A stretch of 64,000 nucleotides of DNA from positions 1 through 64,000 of the forward strand of contig JAEZJP010000020.1 of the NCBI GenBank assembly GCA_023415715.1. Direction: 5' to 3'. Below, piece after piece: positions 26,311-35,003 of this stretch; position 1 is the first letter of the stretch; each line of letters starts with the position of its first letter. The notes under the pieces were generated by a model. It ran no database searches and had not been told where the DNA came from. It worked only from the letters and a program-made list of their open reading frames with translations. The DNA is from Bacillota bacterium (GTDB taxonomy: Bacteria; Bacillota; Clostridia; Christensenellales; Aristaeellaceae). A program made the translations under genes and the position numbers.

Positions 26311-28761
26311 ATGAAACGATTTAACAAAGCATTGTCTGTTTTCCTTGCACTGACCTTGATATGCACGCTATTTCCTGCTGCGGTTCTGGCCGCGGCAGCC
26401 AAAGCATCATCTATTACCTATAACAACGTTCCAAGCCAAATGGTGGCAGGAAGCAAATATAGTGTGACAATTACTGTCAAGAACACAGGCACAGAATCGT
26501 GGACCGCTGCCAAGGGGTATCGGCTGGTACCGCAGTCGGGCAGTCCCTTTACAAAGTCAGTGGGTACCTTGGGGAGCAATGAGACTATAAAGCCCGGATA
26601 CAGCAAAAAGTTCAAATTCACGCTGACCGGTCCGTCCAAGCCGGGGGCCTATACCGCAAGCTGGCGAATGGTCAAAGGAACCGAAACTTTTGGCTCAACG
26701 CTTTCCAAGAAAATCAATGTTGCCGCTTTGAAGCTAAACAGTATCTATATTAAAACGCTTCCTCTGAAAAAGACATACTATACCTATGAAAAGATGGACC
26801 TAAGAGGGTTAGTCGTCATGGGAAACTACAATGACGGCAGTAAAAAGCAGTTGTCGGTTTCGGCTTCCAATGTGACCGGCTTTAACAGCTCTAGAACCGG
26901 TACCTTACGCCTGACAATCAATGTTTCTGGTTTCAAGAGGTCCTTCTCTGTCAGTGTCTACCGTGTTTCGCTGAGTAGTATTACTGTGAATTCCCTGCCG
27001 AAAAAGCGTACCTATTCTGTAGGGGAAAAGATAGATCTTGCAGGCATGTCGCTTACGGGTCGCTATGCCAACGGCAAGGTAAAGGCGCTGGACCCTTACA
27101 GTGCCGGCATTACCGGGTTTAATAGCTCCAAAGTTGTAAAAGGTCAGGTTGTTACATTGACCATGGGTGGGAAAACCGTAAAGTTTACGGTGGATGTAGT
27201 GCCCAATGCATTGATGAATGCCCGAACCGCAGCTCATACCGCATTGAACACAGCGCTGGCCGGGTATAAGCAGACAAATTACAGCGCAGCCAATTGGACG
27301 GTGCTGACCAAGGCAAAGACTGACGGAGACAAAGCCATTGATGCTGCCAAGACAACTGCGGCTGTAGCTAGCGCCAAGGATGCGGCGGTCAAGGCAATGG
27401 CTGGTGTCAAGACTCTGGCAAAGGAAGCCCAGGAATTGGCCGATGCCAAAGCAGCGGCGCATAATGCGTTGACGAAAGCGCTTGCAGGGTATTCGCCGTC
27501 AGATTACAGTACAACGGGCTGGACGGCGCTTACCAAGGCAAAGACCGATGGTGATACGGCTATTGATAAGGCCGCCACAATTGCCAAAGTGAACGAGGCA
27601 AAAATAATTTTCATCAATGCTATGGCGGCTGTGAAGGTTCTGGTCATAGAGGAACTGGCAGCGGCAAAAACCGCGGCTCATACAGCACTCAATGCAGCCC
27701 TTGGCAGTTATCGGCAGGTGGACTATTCCGCTGCCAACTGGACTGCTCTAACTAAAGCAAAGACCGATGGCGATACGGCGATAGATGCAGCTACCACAGT
27801 TGCCAAGGTGAATGAGAAAAAAACAGCCGCACTCAATGCTATGGCTGCGGTAAAGAGTTTGGATACCATTGCGCTGGATGGTGCCAAAGCAGCTGCCCAC
27901 ACAGCTCTCAACGCCATTCTTTCAGCCTATTCCCAAAGTAATTACAGCGCAACAAACTGGCAGGCACTTCAGGCTGCAAAAACCGCTGGCGATACGGCCA
28001 TCAATAAGGCTACCACCTATTCCGGGGTGGACAATGCCAAGGCAGCTGCTATAGCCGGCATGGCTGCCATCAAAACCAAGGCGCAGGAAAGCCAGGCACT
28101 GGTGGATGCCAAAACAGCCGCCCATCAGGCATTAACTACTGCATTAAGTGGCTATAATTCCGGCGATTACAGTTCTGCCAATTGGCTGCATCTGAACGCT
28201 ACTAAAACAAGTGGAGATACAGCCATTGATGCAGCAACGACACTTGCAGGCATAAATAATGCCCAAACTGCAGCCCTTGATGCCATGGATGCTGTCAAGA
28301 CACTGGCAGAAGAAATGGTGGTTGCTAAAGCTGCCGCGAAAGCTGCCCTTGCCTCTGCTTTGGCGGCGTATGTACAAGTAAGCTATAGTCCGGCCAATTG
28401 GACGGCGCTTAACGATGCGAAGACATCCGGTGATTCCGGCATTGATGCAGCAACGACGCTTGCCGGTGTGGCCGATGCCAAAGCTGATGCGCTTGCCGCC
28501 ATGGAAGCTGTAAAGACCTTAGTGGAAGAGGCGGCAGAGGAATTGGATAATGCAAAGTCTGATGCTCATGATGCGCTTGATGCTGCCCTGGCTTCCTATA
28601 ACGAGGCGGATTACAGCGCGGCAGGTTGGGCGGCGCTGAACAGTGCAAAGGCATCAGGCGATACAATGATTGATGCTGCAGCCAGCGTCTCTCAGGTGAC
28701 AGCTACAAAAAATAACGCTATTGCGGCCATGGATGCCGTGAAAACACTGGCAGAAGAGTAA
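26311..28761 (+). CDS. secreted Ig-like and FIVAR-repeat surface protein
   Basis: An 816-residue exported protein. Residues 1-28 are a signal peptide (MKRF, hydrophobic core, AAVLA-A). Next is an NBR1-like Ig domain (VTITVKNTGTESW...GAYTASWRM, about 30-140), then two group-3 bacterial Ig-like domains (LPLKKTYYTYEKMDL and LPKKRTYSVGEKIDL), then seven tandem FIVAR-type repeats of 72-76 residues, each with the pattern YSxxxWxxLxxAKxxGDxxID. Translation stops at the end of repeat seven: there is no LPxTG, SLH or membrane anchor. GGGAGGAGTTTTC precedes the ATG. Role unknown; adhesion or cell-wall binding is a guess from the domains. Confidence 0.88.
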   Translation: MKRFNKALSVFLALTLICTLFPAAVLAAAAKASSITYNNVPSQMVAGSKYSVTITVKNTGTESWTAAKGYRLVPQSGSPFTKSVGTLGSNETIKPGYSKKFKFTLTGPSKPGAYTASWRMVKGTETFGSTLSKKINVAALKLNSIYIKTLPLKKTYYTYEKMDLRGLVVMGNYNDGSKKQLSVSASNVTGFNSSRTGTLRLTINVSGFKRSFSVSVYRVSLSSITVNSLPKKRTYSVGEKIDLAGMSLTGRYANGKVKALDPYSAGITGFNSSKVVKGQVVTLTMGGKTVKFTVDVVPNALMNARTAAHTALNTALAGYKQTNYSAANWTVLTKAKTDGDKAIDAAKTTAAVASAKDAAVKAMAGVKTLAKEAQELADAKAAAHNALTKALAGYSPSDYSTTGWTALTKAKTDGDTAIDKAATIAKVNEAKIIFINAMAAVKVLVIEELAAAKTAAHTALNAALGSYRQVDYSAANWTALTKAKTDGDTAIDAATTVAKVNEKKTAALNAMAAVKSLDTIALDGAKAAAHTALNAILSAYSQSNYSATNWQALQAAKTAGDTAINKATTYSGVDNAKAAAIAGMAAIKTKAQESQALVDAKTAAHQALTTALSGYNSGDYSSANWLHLNATKTSGDTAIDAATTLAGINNAQTAALDAMDAVKTLAEEMVVAKAAAKAALASALAAYVQVSYSPANWTALNDAKTSGDSGIDAATTLAGVADAKADALAAMEAVKTLVEEAAEELDNAKSDAHDALDAALASYNEADYSAAGWAALNSAKASGDTMIDAAASVSQVTATKNNAIAAMDAVKTLAEE

Positions 28762-28778
28762 GGAGAAACTATAGCAGA

Positions 28779-29756
28779 ATGGAATTTACCCCTTTTGAGC
28801 AGAAACATATTCCGGCAGCAGGCAAGCTTCTGCTGGAAGCATATCAAACAGAGCGGGCCGCAGTGCCCGCTCTGCCTTGTGTTGGCGGTAACGACTTTTT
28901 TGAAGATATGGTATCCGGCCTTGCCGGTAACGGCTTGGGCGTTGCCGCTGTGGAGGAAGGCAGGCTGCAGGGTTTTTTGACCGGAATGGAGGCAGGGGAG
29001 TTATTTGGTACAAGCAGTGGTATATACATCCCGGTATACGGCCATGCCGTAAAAGGGCGGGACAGGCAAAATACATATCAGCAATTGTATGCGGGAGCAT
29101 CGGATATATGGGTGCGAAAAGGCCTGTTTTCTCATGCGATTACGATGTATGCCCATGATAAAACGGCGGTGAACGCCTGGTTTTGGCAGGATTTCGGCCT
29201 GCGCTGCGTGGACGCCATCCGTTCGCTGGATAATATTCAAGTCAGAGGAGAAGAAAGTTTCGATATTCGTCGGATTGAGCCTTGCGAGGCCGGAATTTTG
29301 CTGGAATTGCACCGGGAGCATGGACGGTATTACAAAAGCGCCCCCATGTTCATGCATGTGCAGGAGGACTGCACCCTGGAAGAATTGCAAGACTGGCTGA
29401 CGGAAGAGAATCAATATGCCTTTGCAGCCTTTGAAAACGGCGTGCCCGCGGCTTATATGCAGCTTCGTAACAGTGGTGAAACCTTTGTTTCCGATGATGC
29501 TACGTCTATGAATATCTGCGGCGCATATGTAAAACCCGGCCTTCGGGGCACGGGTTATGGTGCGTCGATCCTTCAGACGATCGTTGACTGGCTCCGGGAG
29601 AAAGGCTTTGCGCGGCTGGGTGTGGACTATGAATCCTTCAATATCCAGGGCAGCCGGTTCTGGCAAAAGCATTTCACTGCCTTCACATACAGCCTGACAA
29701 GGCGCATTGATGAACGCACCGCCGGAAAATGGGATATTCCCATGATTGGCTCCTGA
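28779..29756 (+). CDS. GNAT-family N-acetyltransferase
   Basis: A 325-residue protein whose C-terminal half is a GNAT acetyltransferase: the acetyl-CoA loop is VKPGLRGTGYGASIL near residue 250, followed by ESFNIQGSRFWQKHF. The N-terminal half looks like a second, degenerate GNAT unit. The ATG is 18 bases after the FIVAR gene stop, and AAGGAG (28759-28764) overlaps that stop codon, so the two genes are probably co-transcribed. The acceptor is unknown. Confidence 0.82.
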   Translation: MEFTPFEQKHIPAAGKLLLEAYQTERAAVPALPCVGGNDFFEDMVSGLAGNGLGVAAVEEGRLQGFLTGMEAGELFGTSSGIYIPVYGHAVKGRDRQNTYQQLYAGASDIWVRKGLFSHAITMYAHDKTAVNAWFWQDFGLRCVDAIRSLDNIQVRGEESFDIRRIEPCEAGILLELHREHGRYYKSAPMFMHVQEDCTLEELQDWLTEENQYAFAAFENGVPAAYMQLRNSGETFVSDDATSMNICGAYVKPGLRGTGYGASILQTIVDWLREKGFARLGVDYESFNIQGSRFWQKHFTAFTYSLTRRIDERTAGKWDIPMIGS

Positions 29757-29778
29757 AAACTCACTGCCAATTGGCTCT

Positions 29779-29806
29779 TTGGCAAACCGTTTCCGGCCGC
29801 TATAAT
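29779..29806 (+). promoter_or_regulatory. sigma-A promoter of the Fe-S aldo/keto reductase
   Basis: TTGGCA at 29779-29784 and TATAAT at 29801-29806 are 16 bases apart; the ATG lies at 29861. Confidence 0.72.
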
Positions 29807-29860
29807 GCAATCATGAAAGATTATCATTTCCGCTTTTTGGCGGTATGAGGAGGGTCTTGG

Positions 29861-31000
29861 ATGCGTTATAGCAGTATTGGTTCAGACGGCTTTACAGTCT
29901 CCCGGTTTGGCATGGGCTGTATGCGGTATCCCAAAACCACGGATAAAGACGGGCATGAGATCACCGATGAAGCCGAAGCCGTCAAAATGATCCGCTATGC
30001 CGTTGACCATGGGGTGAATTACTTCGATACGGCCTACGCGTACGGCGACAGCGAGGAAATACTGGGCCGAGCTCTGATGGGCGGTTACCGGGAGAAGGTG
30101 GTCATCGCCACCAAAATCCCTGTCTGTGACGTGAAAAGCCGGGAAGATTATCAAACCTACTTTCATAAGCAGACGGAAAGGCTGAAAACCGGCTGCATCG
30201 ATATATACCTCATGCATTGCCTGGATCGTTCCAATTGGGAAATTGTGAAAAAGACGGATGGCATCCGCTGCATGGAAGAATTGAAGGCACAGGGTAAAAT
30301 CAAAAAGTTTGGCTTCTCCTTCCACAGCAATTTTGAAGTGTTTCAGGAAATCATCGATGCATACCCATGGGATATTTGCATGATACAATTGAACATCCTG
30401 GATCAAAAACACCAGGCGGGTGTCAATGGGCTGAAATACGCCGCCCAAAGAGGTATTCCCGTAGTCATCATGGAGCCGTTAAAAGGCGGACTTTTAGGTG
30501 GAGATCCGCCCGAAAAGGTGAAACGGCTTCTTGAACATTATGCGGAACAAAGATCGCTTACAGAATGGTCCATGAGATGGCTGTACAATTTCAGTGAGGT
30601 GAAGGTGGTTTTAAGCGGCGTCAGCAGCATGGATCAGTTGCGCGACAATATCAGAATATTTGACGCTGCCGGGACAGACGTCATGAGTGAAAGCGATTTT
30701 GAACTCATTGAAAGCACAAAAAGAGCCTATGAAGGCATTGTGAAGGTGGGGTGCACGGGCTGTGGATACTGCATGCCATGCCCTGCTGGGGTCAATATTC
30801 CGGAAATATTCAAGATCTACAACGACGCAGGCCTTTCGCCATGGGACTTGTTTGGAAAGACGTTCTATTCCCTGGTGGTTGCCAATTCCAGCGGGGGAGC
30901 CTCAAATTGCCTGGAATGCGGCAGGTGCGAACAAAAATGCCCGCAGCATATTCCTGTCATAAACACACTCAAGGAAGCACACAGTTTGATGAACCAATAA
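29861..31000 (+). CDS. aldo/keto reductase with C-terminal 2[4Fe-4S] ferredoxin domain
   Basis: A 379-residue oxidoreductase. The aldo/keto reductase barrel (residues about 1-280) has the YFDTAYAYGDSEEILG active-site motif and LKTGCIDIYLMHCLD. The C-terminal part carries two ferredoxin-like cysteine clusters, CTGCGYCMPCPAG and CLECGRCEQKC. This arrangement is common in clostridial COG1453-type proteins, which may couple NAD(P)H chemistry to ferredoxin. GAGGAGGGTC precedes the ATG. A terminator follows. Confidence 0.92.
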   Translation: MRYSSIGSDGFTVSRFGMGCMRYPKTTDKDGHEITDEAEAVKMIRYAVDHGVNYFDTAYAYGDSEEILGRALMGGYREKVVIATKIPVCDVKSREDYQTYFHKQTERLKTGCIDIYLMHCLDRSNWEIVKKTDGIRCMEELKAQGKIKKFGFSFHSNFEVFQEIIDAYPWDICMIQLNILDQKHQAGVNGLKYAAQRGIPVVIMEPLKGGLLGGDPPEKVKRLLEHYAEQRSLTEWSMRWLYNFSEVKVVLSGVSSMDQLRDNIRIFDAAGTDVMSESDFELIESTKRAYEGIVKVGCTGCGYCMPCPAGVNIPEIFKIYNDAGLSPWDLFGKTFYSLVVANSSGGASNCLECGRCEQKCPQHIPVINTLKEAHSLMNQ

Positions 31001-31003
31001 TCA

Positions 31004-31050
31004 AGGGCCCTAAAACGGAAAGATTCCCGCTTTAGGACCCTAATTTTTTA
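31004..31050 (+). terminator. intrinsic terminator between convergent genes
   Basis: AGGGCCCTAAA pairs with TTTAGGACCCT (one mismatch) around about 15 bases, followed by AATTTTTT. It begins four bases after the aldo/keto reductase stop and reaches the convergent response-regulator gene. Confidence 0.8.
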
Positions 31051-32877
31051 TACCAGACCGCTGTCCAAAAAGGCACGAACAACAACCGGATCAAACTGGG
31101 TTCCCATCTGGCGGCAAAGTTCTTCCCTGGCTTCCTGAACCGGCATGCCGCTCCGGTAAGGCCGCTCGCTTGTCATGGCGTCAAACGAATCCGCCACACA
31201 GATGATCCTGGCTTCCAGCGTGATTTCATCCCCCTTAAGCCCTCTGGGATAGCCCTTGCCATCCCAACGCTCATGGTGCTGGCGTACCGCTTCGGCCAGG
31301 TCCGCCATTTCGGCGACGCCGCATAAAATACGGTACGCCGTTTCCGGATGGCGCTTGATTTCCTCCCATTCCGCCGCTTCCAAAGGCCCCCTTTTCTCCA
31401 GCACCTCGTTGGAAATGGCAATTTTTCCGATGTCGTGCAATAGCCCTGCAGACTTGATTTTATTGATCTCACTTTCCGGCAGCCCCATTGCCTGACCTAT
31501 GGCTGAGCTGAGCTCGCTCACACGCTTGGAATGGGCTTCCTCCCGGGAATTTTTTTCATACAGCGTTTGGACGATGGCGTTGATGGTGGCGCTGCGGATG
31601 CTTGGACTCTCCAAAAGCTTACGTTTGATCATGTTGTCCTCGGCATTTTTCAACACCTGAGAGATACTTTGCTCTTTTTCCATTTTGGTATCCCATCCAA
31701 AGGAAACGGAAAGGATGCCTTTTCCCGATTTGCTGTCTCTGATTTTGCCAAGCGCCTTTTTAACCAGGGCCTCCGCCGCCCGGGAGGTAGTGTTGGGCAG
31801 AAGGACCACAAACTCATCCCCGCCATAGCGGCTGATAATATCCTCCTGGCGGAAGCACCTTTTCAGGATCGCTGCCGTCTTGCGCAGCATATCATCCCCG
31901 GCAAAGTGGCCGAAGGCATCGTTGGTCATTTTCAATCCGTTCAAATCGCCCATCACCAGTGTTATGGGAAGCCTTTCGGATTCTTCCTGGCGGCTCAATT
32001 CCTCTTCCAGAAAGCGGCGGTTGTACAGATCAGTCAAATGGTCGTGAAAGCTTAAGAACTCTATTTCATTTAAATGGAGCCGTTCATTGGTTACATCCCG
32101 GAACGTAAGGACAAAGCCTGACGGTTTTCCCCCGATGCTTAAGATGGGCGAGGTGCTGTGGGTAATGGGCCTTTCGATGCCCTCCTTGGAAATGAGCACT
32201 GCGTGGCTGTTTAGCTCCGCCGCAGTTTTCGTACCCGATGCCTTTAGAAGCTGACTGCCTGCGGTTTCCTGTGCCTGTTCGCTCTTTGTACGAAATACAT
32301 CATGGGAGTGCTGGCCAATGGCACTGTCACAAAGCCAGCCTGTCATATTCCTGGCTACGTCGTTCATCATGGTGATGCGGCCATCTTCATCCGTGCAGAT
32401 TACGCCGTCGCTGACCGACATAAGTGTTGTGCGAAGTGTTTCCTGGGCCACATACACGCTGCGGTGCAAATCTTCAAACTCTTTTTGATGAAAGCGCGTT
32501 TCCAGACGTTTATGCACTTTGTTCAGTAATTCTTCCTCGCGGCAGGGTCTTGTGACAAAATCGGCATCACCGAACTGATGGTCTGCCACCCTCCCATCAT
32601 CCATTTGTGTAATAAAAATCATGGGTATATCAGATGTCGGACCGTTCTCTTTTATTTGCCGGCACAAATAATCCACACTTATGTCCGAATAACTGGCGTC
32701 CATCAGTATCAAATCGGGCTTCCGGCTTTTGAGCGAGGATAATGCCAGTTCGGCAGAATCTACGGGCCGGACTTGATAGCCGTGGTCCGTAAGCATGGAA
32801 GATAATAGGGCCAGGTCCTCTTGCGCGCCGGCCAAGACCATAATTTCTGCAGGCCTGGCTGGATTATTGGATATCAT
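31048..32877 (-). CDS. REC-PAS-GGDEF-HD-GYP c-di-GMP signalling protein
   Basis: A 609-residue cytoplasmic protein. A receiver-like domain (1-120; Asp in LILMDASYSD) is followed by a PAS domain (about 135-260), a GGDEF domain with intact YGGDEFVVLLP near residue 350, and an HD-GYP domain with HDIGK near 480 and HHERWDGKGYPRGLKGDE. Both synthesis and hydrolysis of c-di-GMP are therefore possible. In the receiver the conserved lysine position reads TRP instead of TKP. The start at 32877 has CAGGAGGAG upstream; nine earlier in-frame codons lack a ribosome site. It is transcribed alone, convergent with the aldo/keto reductase gene. Confidence 0.9.
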   Translation of the reverse strand: MISNNPARPAEIMVLAGAQEDLALLSSMLTDHGYQVRPVDSAELALSSLKSRKPDLILMDASYSDISVDYLCRQIKENGPTSDIPMIFITQMDDGRVADHQFGDADFVTRPCREEELLNKVHKRLETRFHQKEFEDLHRSVYVAQETLRTTLMSVSDGVICTDEDGRITMMNDVARNMTGWLCDSAIGQHSHDVFRTKSEQAQETAGSQLLKASGTKTAAELNSHAVLISKEGIERPITHSTSPILSIGGKPSGFVLTFRDVTNERLHLNEIEFLSFHDHLTDLYNRRFLEEELSRQEESERLPITLVMGDLNGLKMTNDAFGHFAGDDMLRKTAAILKRCFRQEDIISRYGGDEFVVLLPNTTSRAAEALVKKALGKIRDSKSGKGILSVSFGWDTKMEKEQSISQVLKNAEDNMIKRKLLESPSIRSATINAIVQTLYEKNSREEAHSKRVSELSSAIGQAMGLPESEINKIKSAGLLHDIGKIAISNEVLEKRGPLEAAEWEEIKRHPETAYRILCGVAEMADLAEAVRQHHERWDGKGYPRGLKGDEITLEARIICVADSFDAMTSERPYRSGMPVQEAREELCRQMGTQFDPVVVRAFLDSGLV

Positions 32878-33063
32878 CTTAGGGCTCCTCCTGTTTGAAC
32901 GCAAGATAAACGATAAGAGAACGGAAGGCCGGTTTTGCTGCCCTATACCTCTTCCGTAAACGATTGGGTATGCAATACTGCTACATGAAGGAAATTATAT
33001 CATACAAGACGTAAACTGGCAAACAAAAATCGACATAATTCATCCGTTTTTTCCAATATCAGG

Positions 33064-33654
33064 TCATTTTTTGTCTAAATACCCCTCTACCATCCTTTGA
33101 ATCGGAAGAAGATAGTCCTCTCCTACGTCAATGGTCCTGCAAATCATCATCAGCGAATACCCCTGCAGCATGCTCCATATGGCCAGAAAGTCATTTTTCC
33201 AGCCTTCTCCGTGCAGCGGGCAAAAATAAGCCTTGGTGCAATCAAGAGCAATGGCCAAGGGAAGCCTGTTCCCCGCTTGAAGGATGCCGTCGCTCATGTC
33301 GATGGGCTTTTGATGGGAAGTCATGAACACAAAGCGGAAATAGTCGGGGTTCTCGACCATAAAATGAATGTACTCCCGGCACATGGCGGTCAGCTGCTGC
33401 TTTAAGTCATTGGGATGAAGGCTGACGGCCATGTTAAGAGCGCTTCCAAATTCCACACTGATCACCTTGCCGATTTCTGCTATGATTTCCTCCTTGCTTT
33501 GAAAGTGCTTATAGGGCGCGGCATGACTCACGCCGCATGATGCTGCCAGCTTTCTTAGCGAAAAACCCTCATAGCCTTCCTTGGCCAACAGCTGAATCCC
33601 TTTGCGGATCAATTCCTGCTTCAGGTCTCCGTGATGGTACTGCTTTTCACTCAT
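33064..33654 (-). CDS. TetR/AcrR-family repressor
   Basis: A 196-residue regulator. The N-terminal helix-turn-helix reads FSLRKLAASCGVSHAAPYKHF (residues about 31-51); the remaining 140 residues are a helical ligand and dimer domain. It diverges from the EFR1/FMN-binding pair. The gap between them carries two matching 21-bp palindromes lying on a consensus promoter for that pair, so it most likely represses the pair. Its ligand is unknown. Confidence 0.9.
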   Translation of the reverse strand: MSEKQYHHGDLKQELIRKGIQLLAKEGYEGFSLRKLAASCGVSHAAPYKHFQSKEEIIAEIGKVISVEFGSALNMAVSLHPNDLKQQLTAMCREYIHFMVENPDYFRFVFMTSHQKPIDMSDGILQAGNRLPLAIALDCTKAYFCPLHGEGWKNDFLAIWSMLQGYSLMMICRTIDVGEDYLLPIQRMVEGYLDKK

Positions 33655-33703
33655 GTCAGCGCCTCCAGGCAGATTTCAAATTTGCAAAAATATTTTACCA
33701 CAC

Positions 33704-33760
33704 AATGTTGACAATGTAAACATTAGGTGGTATACTCCCAATGTTTCCAGTGTAAACATT
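33704..33760 (+). promoter_or_regulatory. promoter with two TetR-type operators
   Basis: TTGACA (33708-33713) and TATACT (33731-33736) are 17 bases apart. Two 21-bp dyads of the form AATGTT-N9-AACATT lie at 33704-33724 (over the -35 box) and 33740-33760 (just past the -10 box). Their half-sites are the same, with GTAAACATT in both right arms. A repressor bound to them would block polymerase directly. Confidence 0.82.
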
Positions 33761-33777
33761 GCATCGGAGGGGAATTC

Positions 33778-34530
33778 ATGGAGAATGTAATCTATTACTT
33801 TTCCGGCAGGGGAAACTCCCTGAGCGTGGCGCAGGGGCTTGCCCGGCTTGTAGCGGATACGGAAATCCGGTCCATGTCGTCCGTGAAGGGGGAAGTGGCT
33901 TTGCCTGACGGGCTGGTGGGGTTCATACTGCCTGTCATTGATTTCGGCATCCCAGCCTATGTACGCGGTTTTTTGAAGTGTATTCGGGCGGATGGGAAGC
34001 AGCGCTACCTGTTTGCCGTCATCACCTGCGGCGGCGTGCCCGGCGCATCCATTTCGTCTGTAAAAAGGCTGCTTCAAAAGCGGGGGTTTCCGCTTTTGGC
34101 AGGGTGGATCCTGGAATTCGGCAGGCGGATGATGACCGATAGCGAGTGGCGGCAAAAGCTCGAGGAGATGGCGGATGCCATTGGAAAAAAAGCCAATATC
34201 CCTGTTCCATCCGCAGCCATCAAAGATCATTTGCTGACGGGGCTGTTGAATCCTTTGGCACGGATCCTTATCCCCAAGGAGGACAAAAAGTTCCGCGTGG
34301 ATGTAAGCTGCACCGGCTGCGGTGTTTGCAGTCGCGTGTGCCCGGTGAATAACATTCAAATCAAGAATGGCAGGCCTGTGTGGCTTCATAAATGCCAGCA
34401 GTGTGCGGCTTGCTTCAGTTGGTGTCCGCAAAAAGCCATCTCCGGTACTTGCCTGGCCGCCAAGACACATTATCAAAATCCGCGGGTTCGTTTGGAGCAG
34501 TTATTTAACCAGGGAGGAACGAAAGTATGA
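33778..34530 (+). CDS. EFR1-family ferredoxin (flavodoxin-like + 2[4Fe-4S])
   Basis: A 250-residue protein. The N-terminal flavodoxin-like domain begins VIYYFSGRGNSLSVAQ (phosphate loop), and the C-terminal ferredoxin domain has CTGCGVCSRVCPVNNI and CQQCAACFSWCPQKAI near residues 180-220. EFR1 proteins are one-polypeptide electron carriers combining flavin and Fe-S clusters. The start at 33778 follows GGAGGGGAA; upstream in-frame codons overlap the operators. The 3' end overlaps the FMN-binding gene by four bases. Confidence 0.9.
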   Translation: MENVIYYFSGRGNSLSVAQGLARLVADTEIRSMSSVKGEVALPDGLVGFILPVIDFGIPAYVRGFLKCIRADGKQRYLFAVITCGGVPGASISSVKRLLQKRGFPLLAGWILEFGRRMMTDSEWRQKLEEMADAIGKKANIPVPSAAIKDHLLTGLLNPLARILIPKEDKKFRVDVSCTGCGVCSRVCPVNNIQIKNGRPVWLHKCQQCAACFSWCPQKAISGTCLAAKTHYQNPRVRLEQLFNQGGTKV

Positions 34531-34940
34531 AATTGCACATGCCTAAATGGCTTAGAATCGTGGTCATTGCAGTGGCTTGCCTTGTTCTTGCGATGGTTGG
34601 CGCCTATGAGGGGCTTGTGATTCTGGCAAAGAATACCCAGGCGGACTATGAGCAGATGGAACCTGTGGGCCTAGCAGCGCTCAAAGACGGAGTTTATAAC
34701 GGAAAGGCCGGCGGATTCATATGCTCCATGGATCTTAACGTAACGGTGAAGGACCACCGCATCACGGATATTACAGTCAACCGCCAGGTGAACGGCGGCG
34801 GCAAGTATCAGGCGCCGGGCATGACGGATCGCATTGTACAGGCCCAGTCGGTGGAGGTGGACACCGTTTCGGGCGCGACACTTACCAGCGAGACAATTCT
34901 GGTGGCGGTGCACAGGGCGCTGACGGGCGGGCTTAAGTAA
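34527..34940 (+). CDS. FMN-binding domain protein, membrane-anchored
   Basis: A 137-residue protein with one N-terminal membrane helix (IVVIAVACLVLAMVGAY) and an extracytoplasmic FMN-binding domain. The SGATLTSETIL motif near residue 115 is the site where FMN is attached to a threonine in RnfG/NqrC-type domains. It is translationally coupled to the EFR1 gene (ATGA), so electrons may pass from the ferredoxin to a membrane-surface flavin. No other Rnf subunits are encoded nearby. A terminator follows. Confidence 0.87.
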   Translation: MKLHMPKWLRIVVIAVACLVLAMVGAYEGLVILAKNTQADYEQMEPVGLAALKDGVYNGKAGGFICSMDLNVTVKDHRITDITVNRQVNGGGKYQAPGMTDRIVQAQSVEVDTVSGATLTSETILVAVHRALTGGLK

Positions 34941-34955
34941 CCGGGTAAATCAGAT

Positions 34956-34994
34956 AAGCCATGGCTAAAAATGCCATGGCTTTCTATTTTATTT
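34956..34994 (+). terminator. intrinsic terminator of the EFR1/FMN-binding operon
   Basis: The arms AAGCCATGGC and GCCATGGCTT form a perfect 10-bp stem with a 7-base loop, followed by CTATTTTATTT. It lies between convergent genes. Confidence 0.82.
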
Positions 34995-35003
34995 AGAATT
35001 GGA

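Noticed and set aside
26311..28761. Tandem repeats considered as a CRISPR-like or satellite array
   Set aside because: The repeats are protein-coding with a steady 72-76 codon period and synonymous variation, not short direct repeats with spacers.
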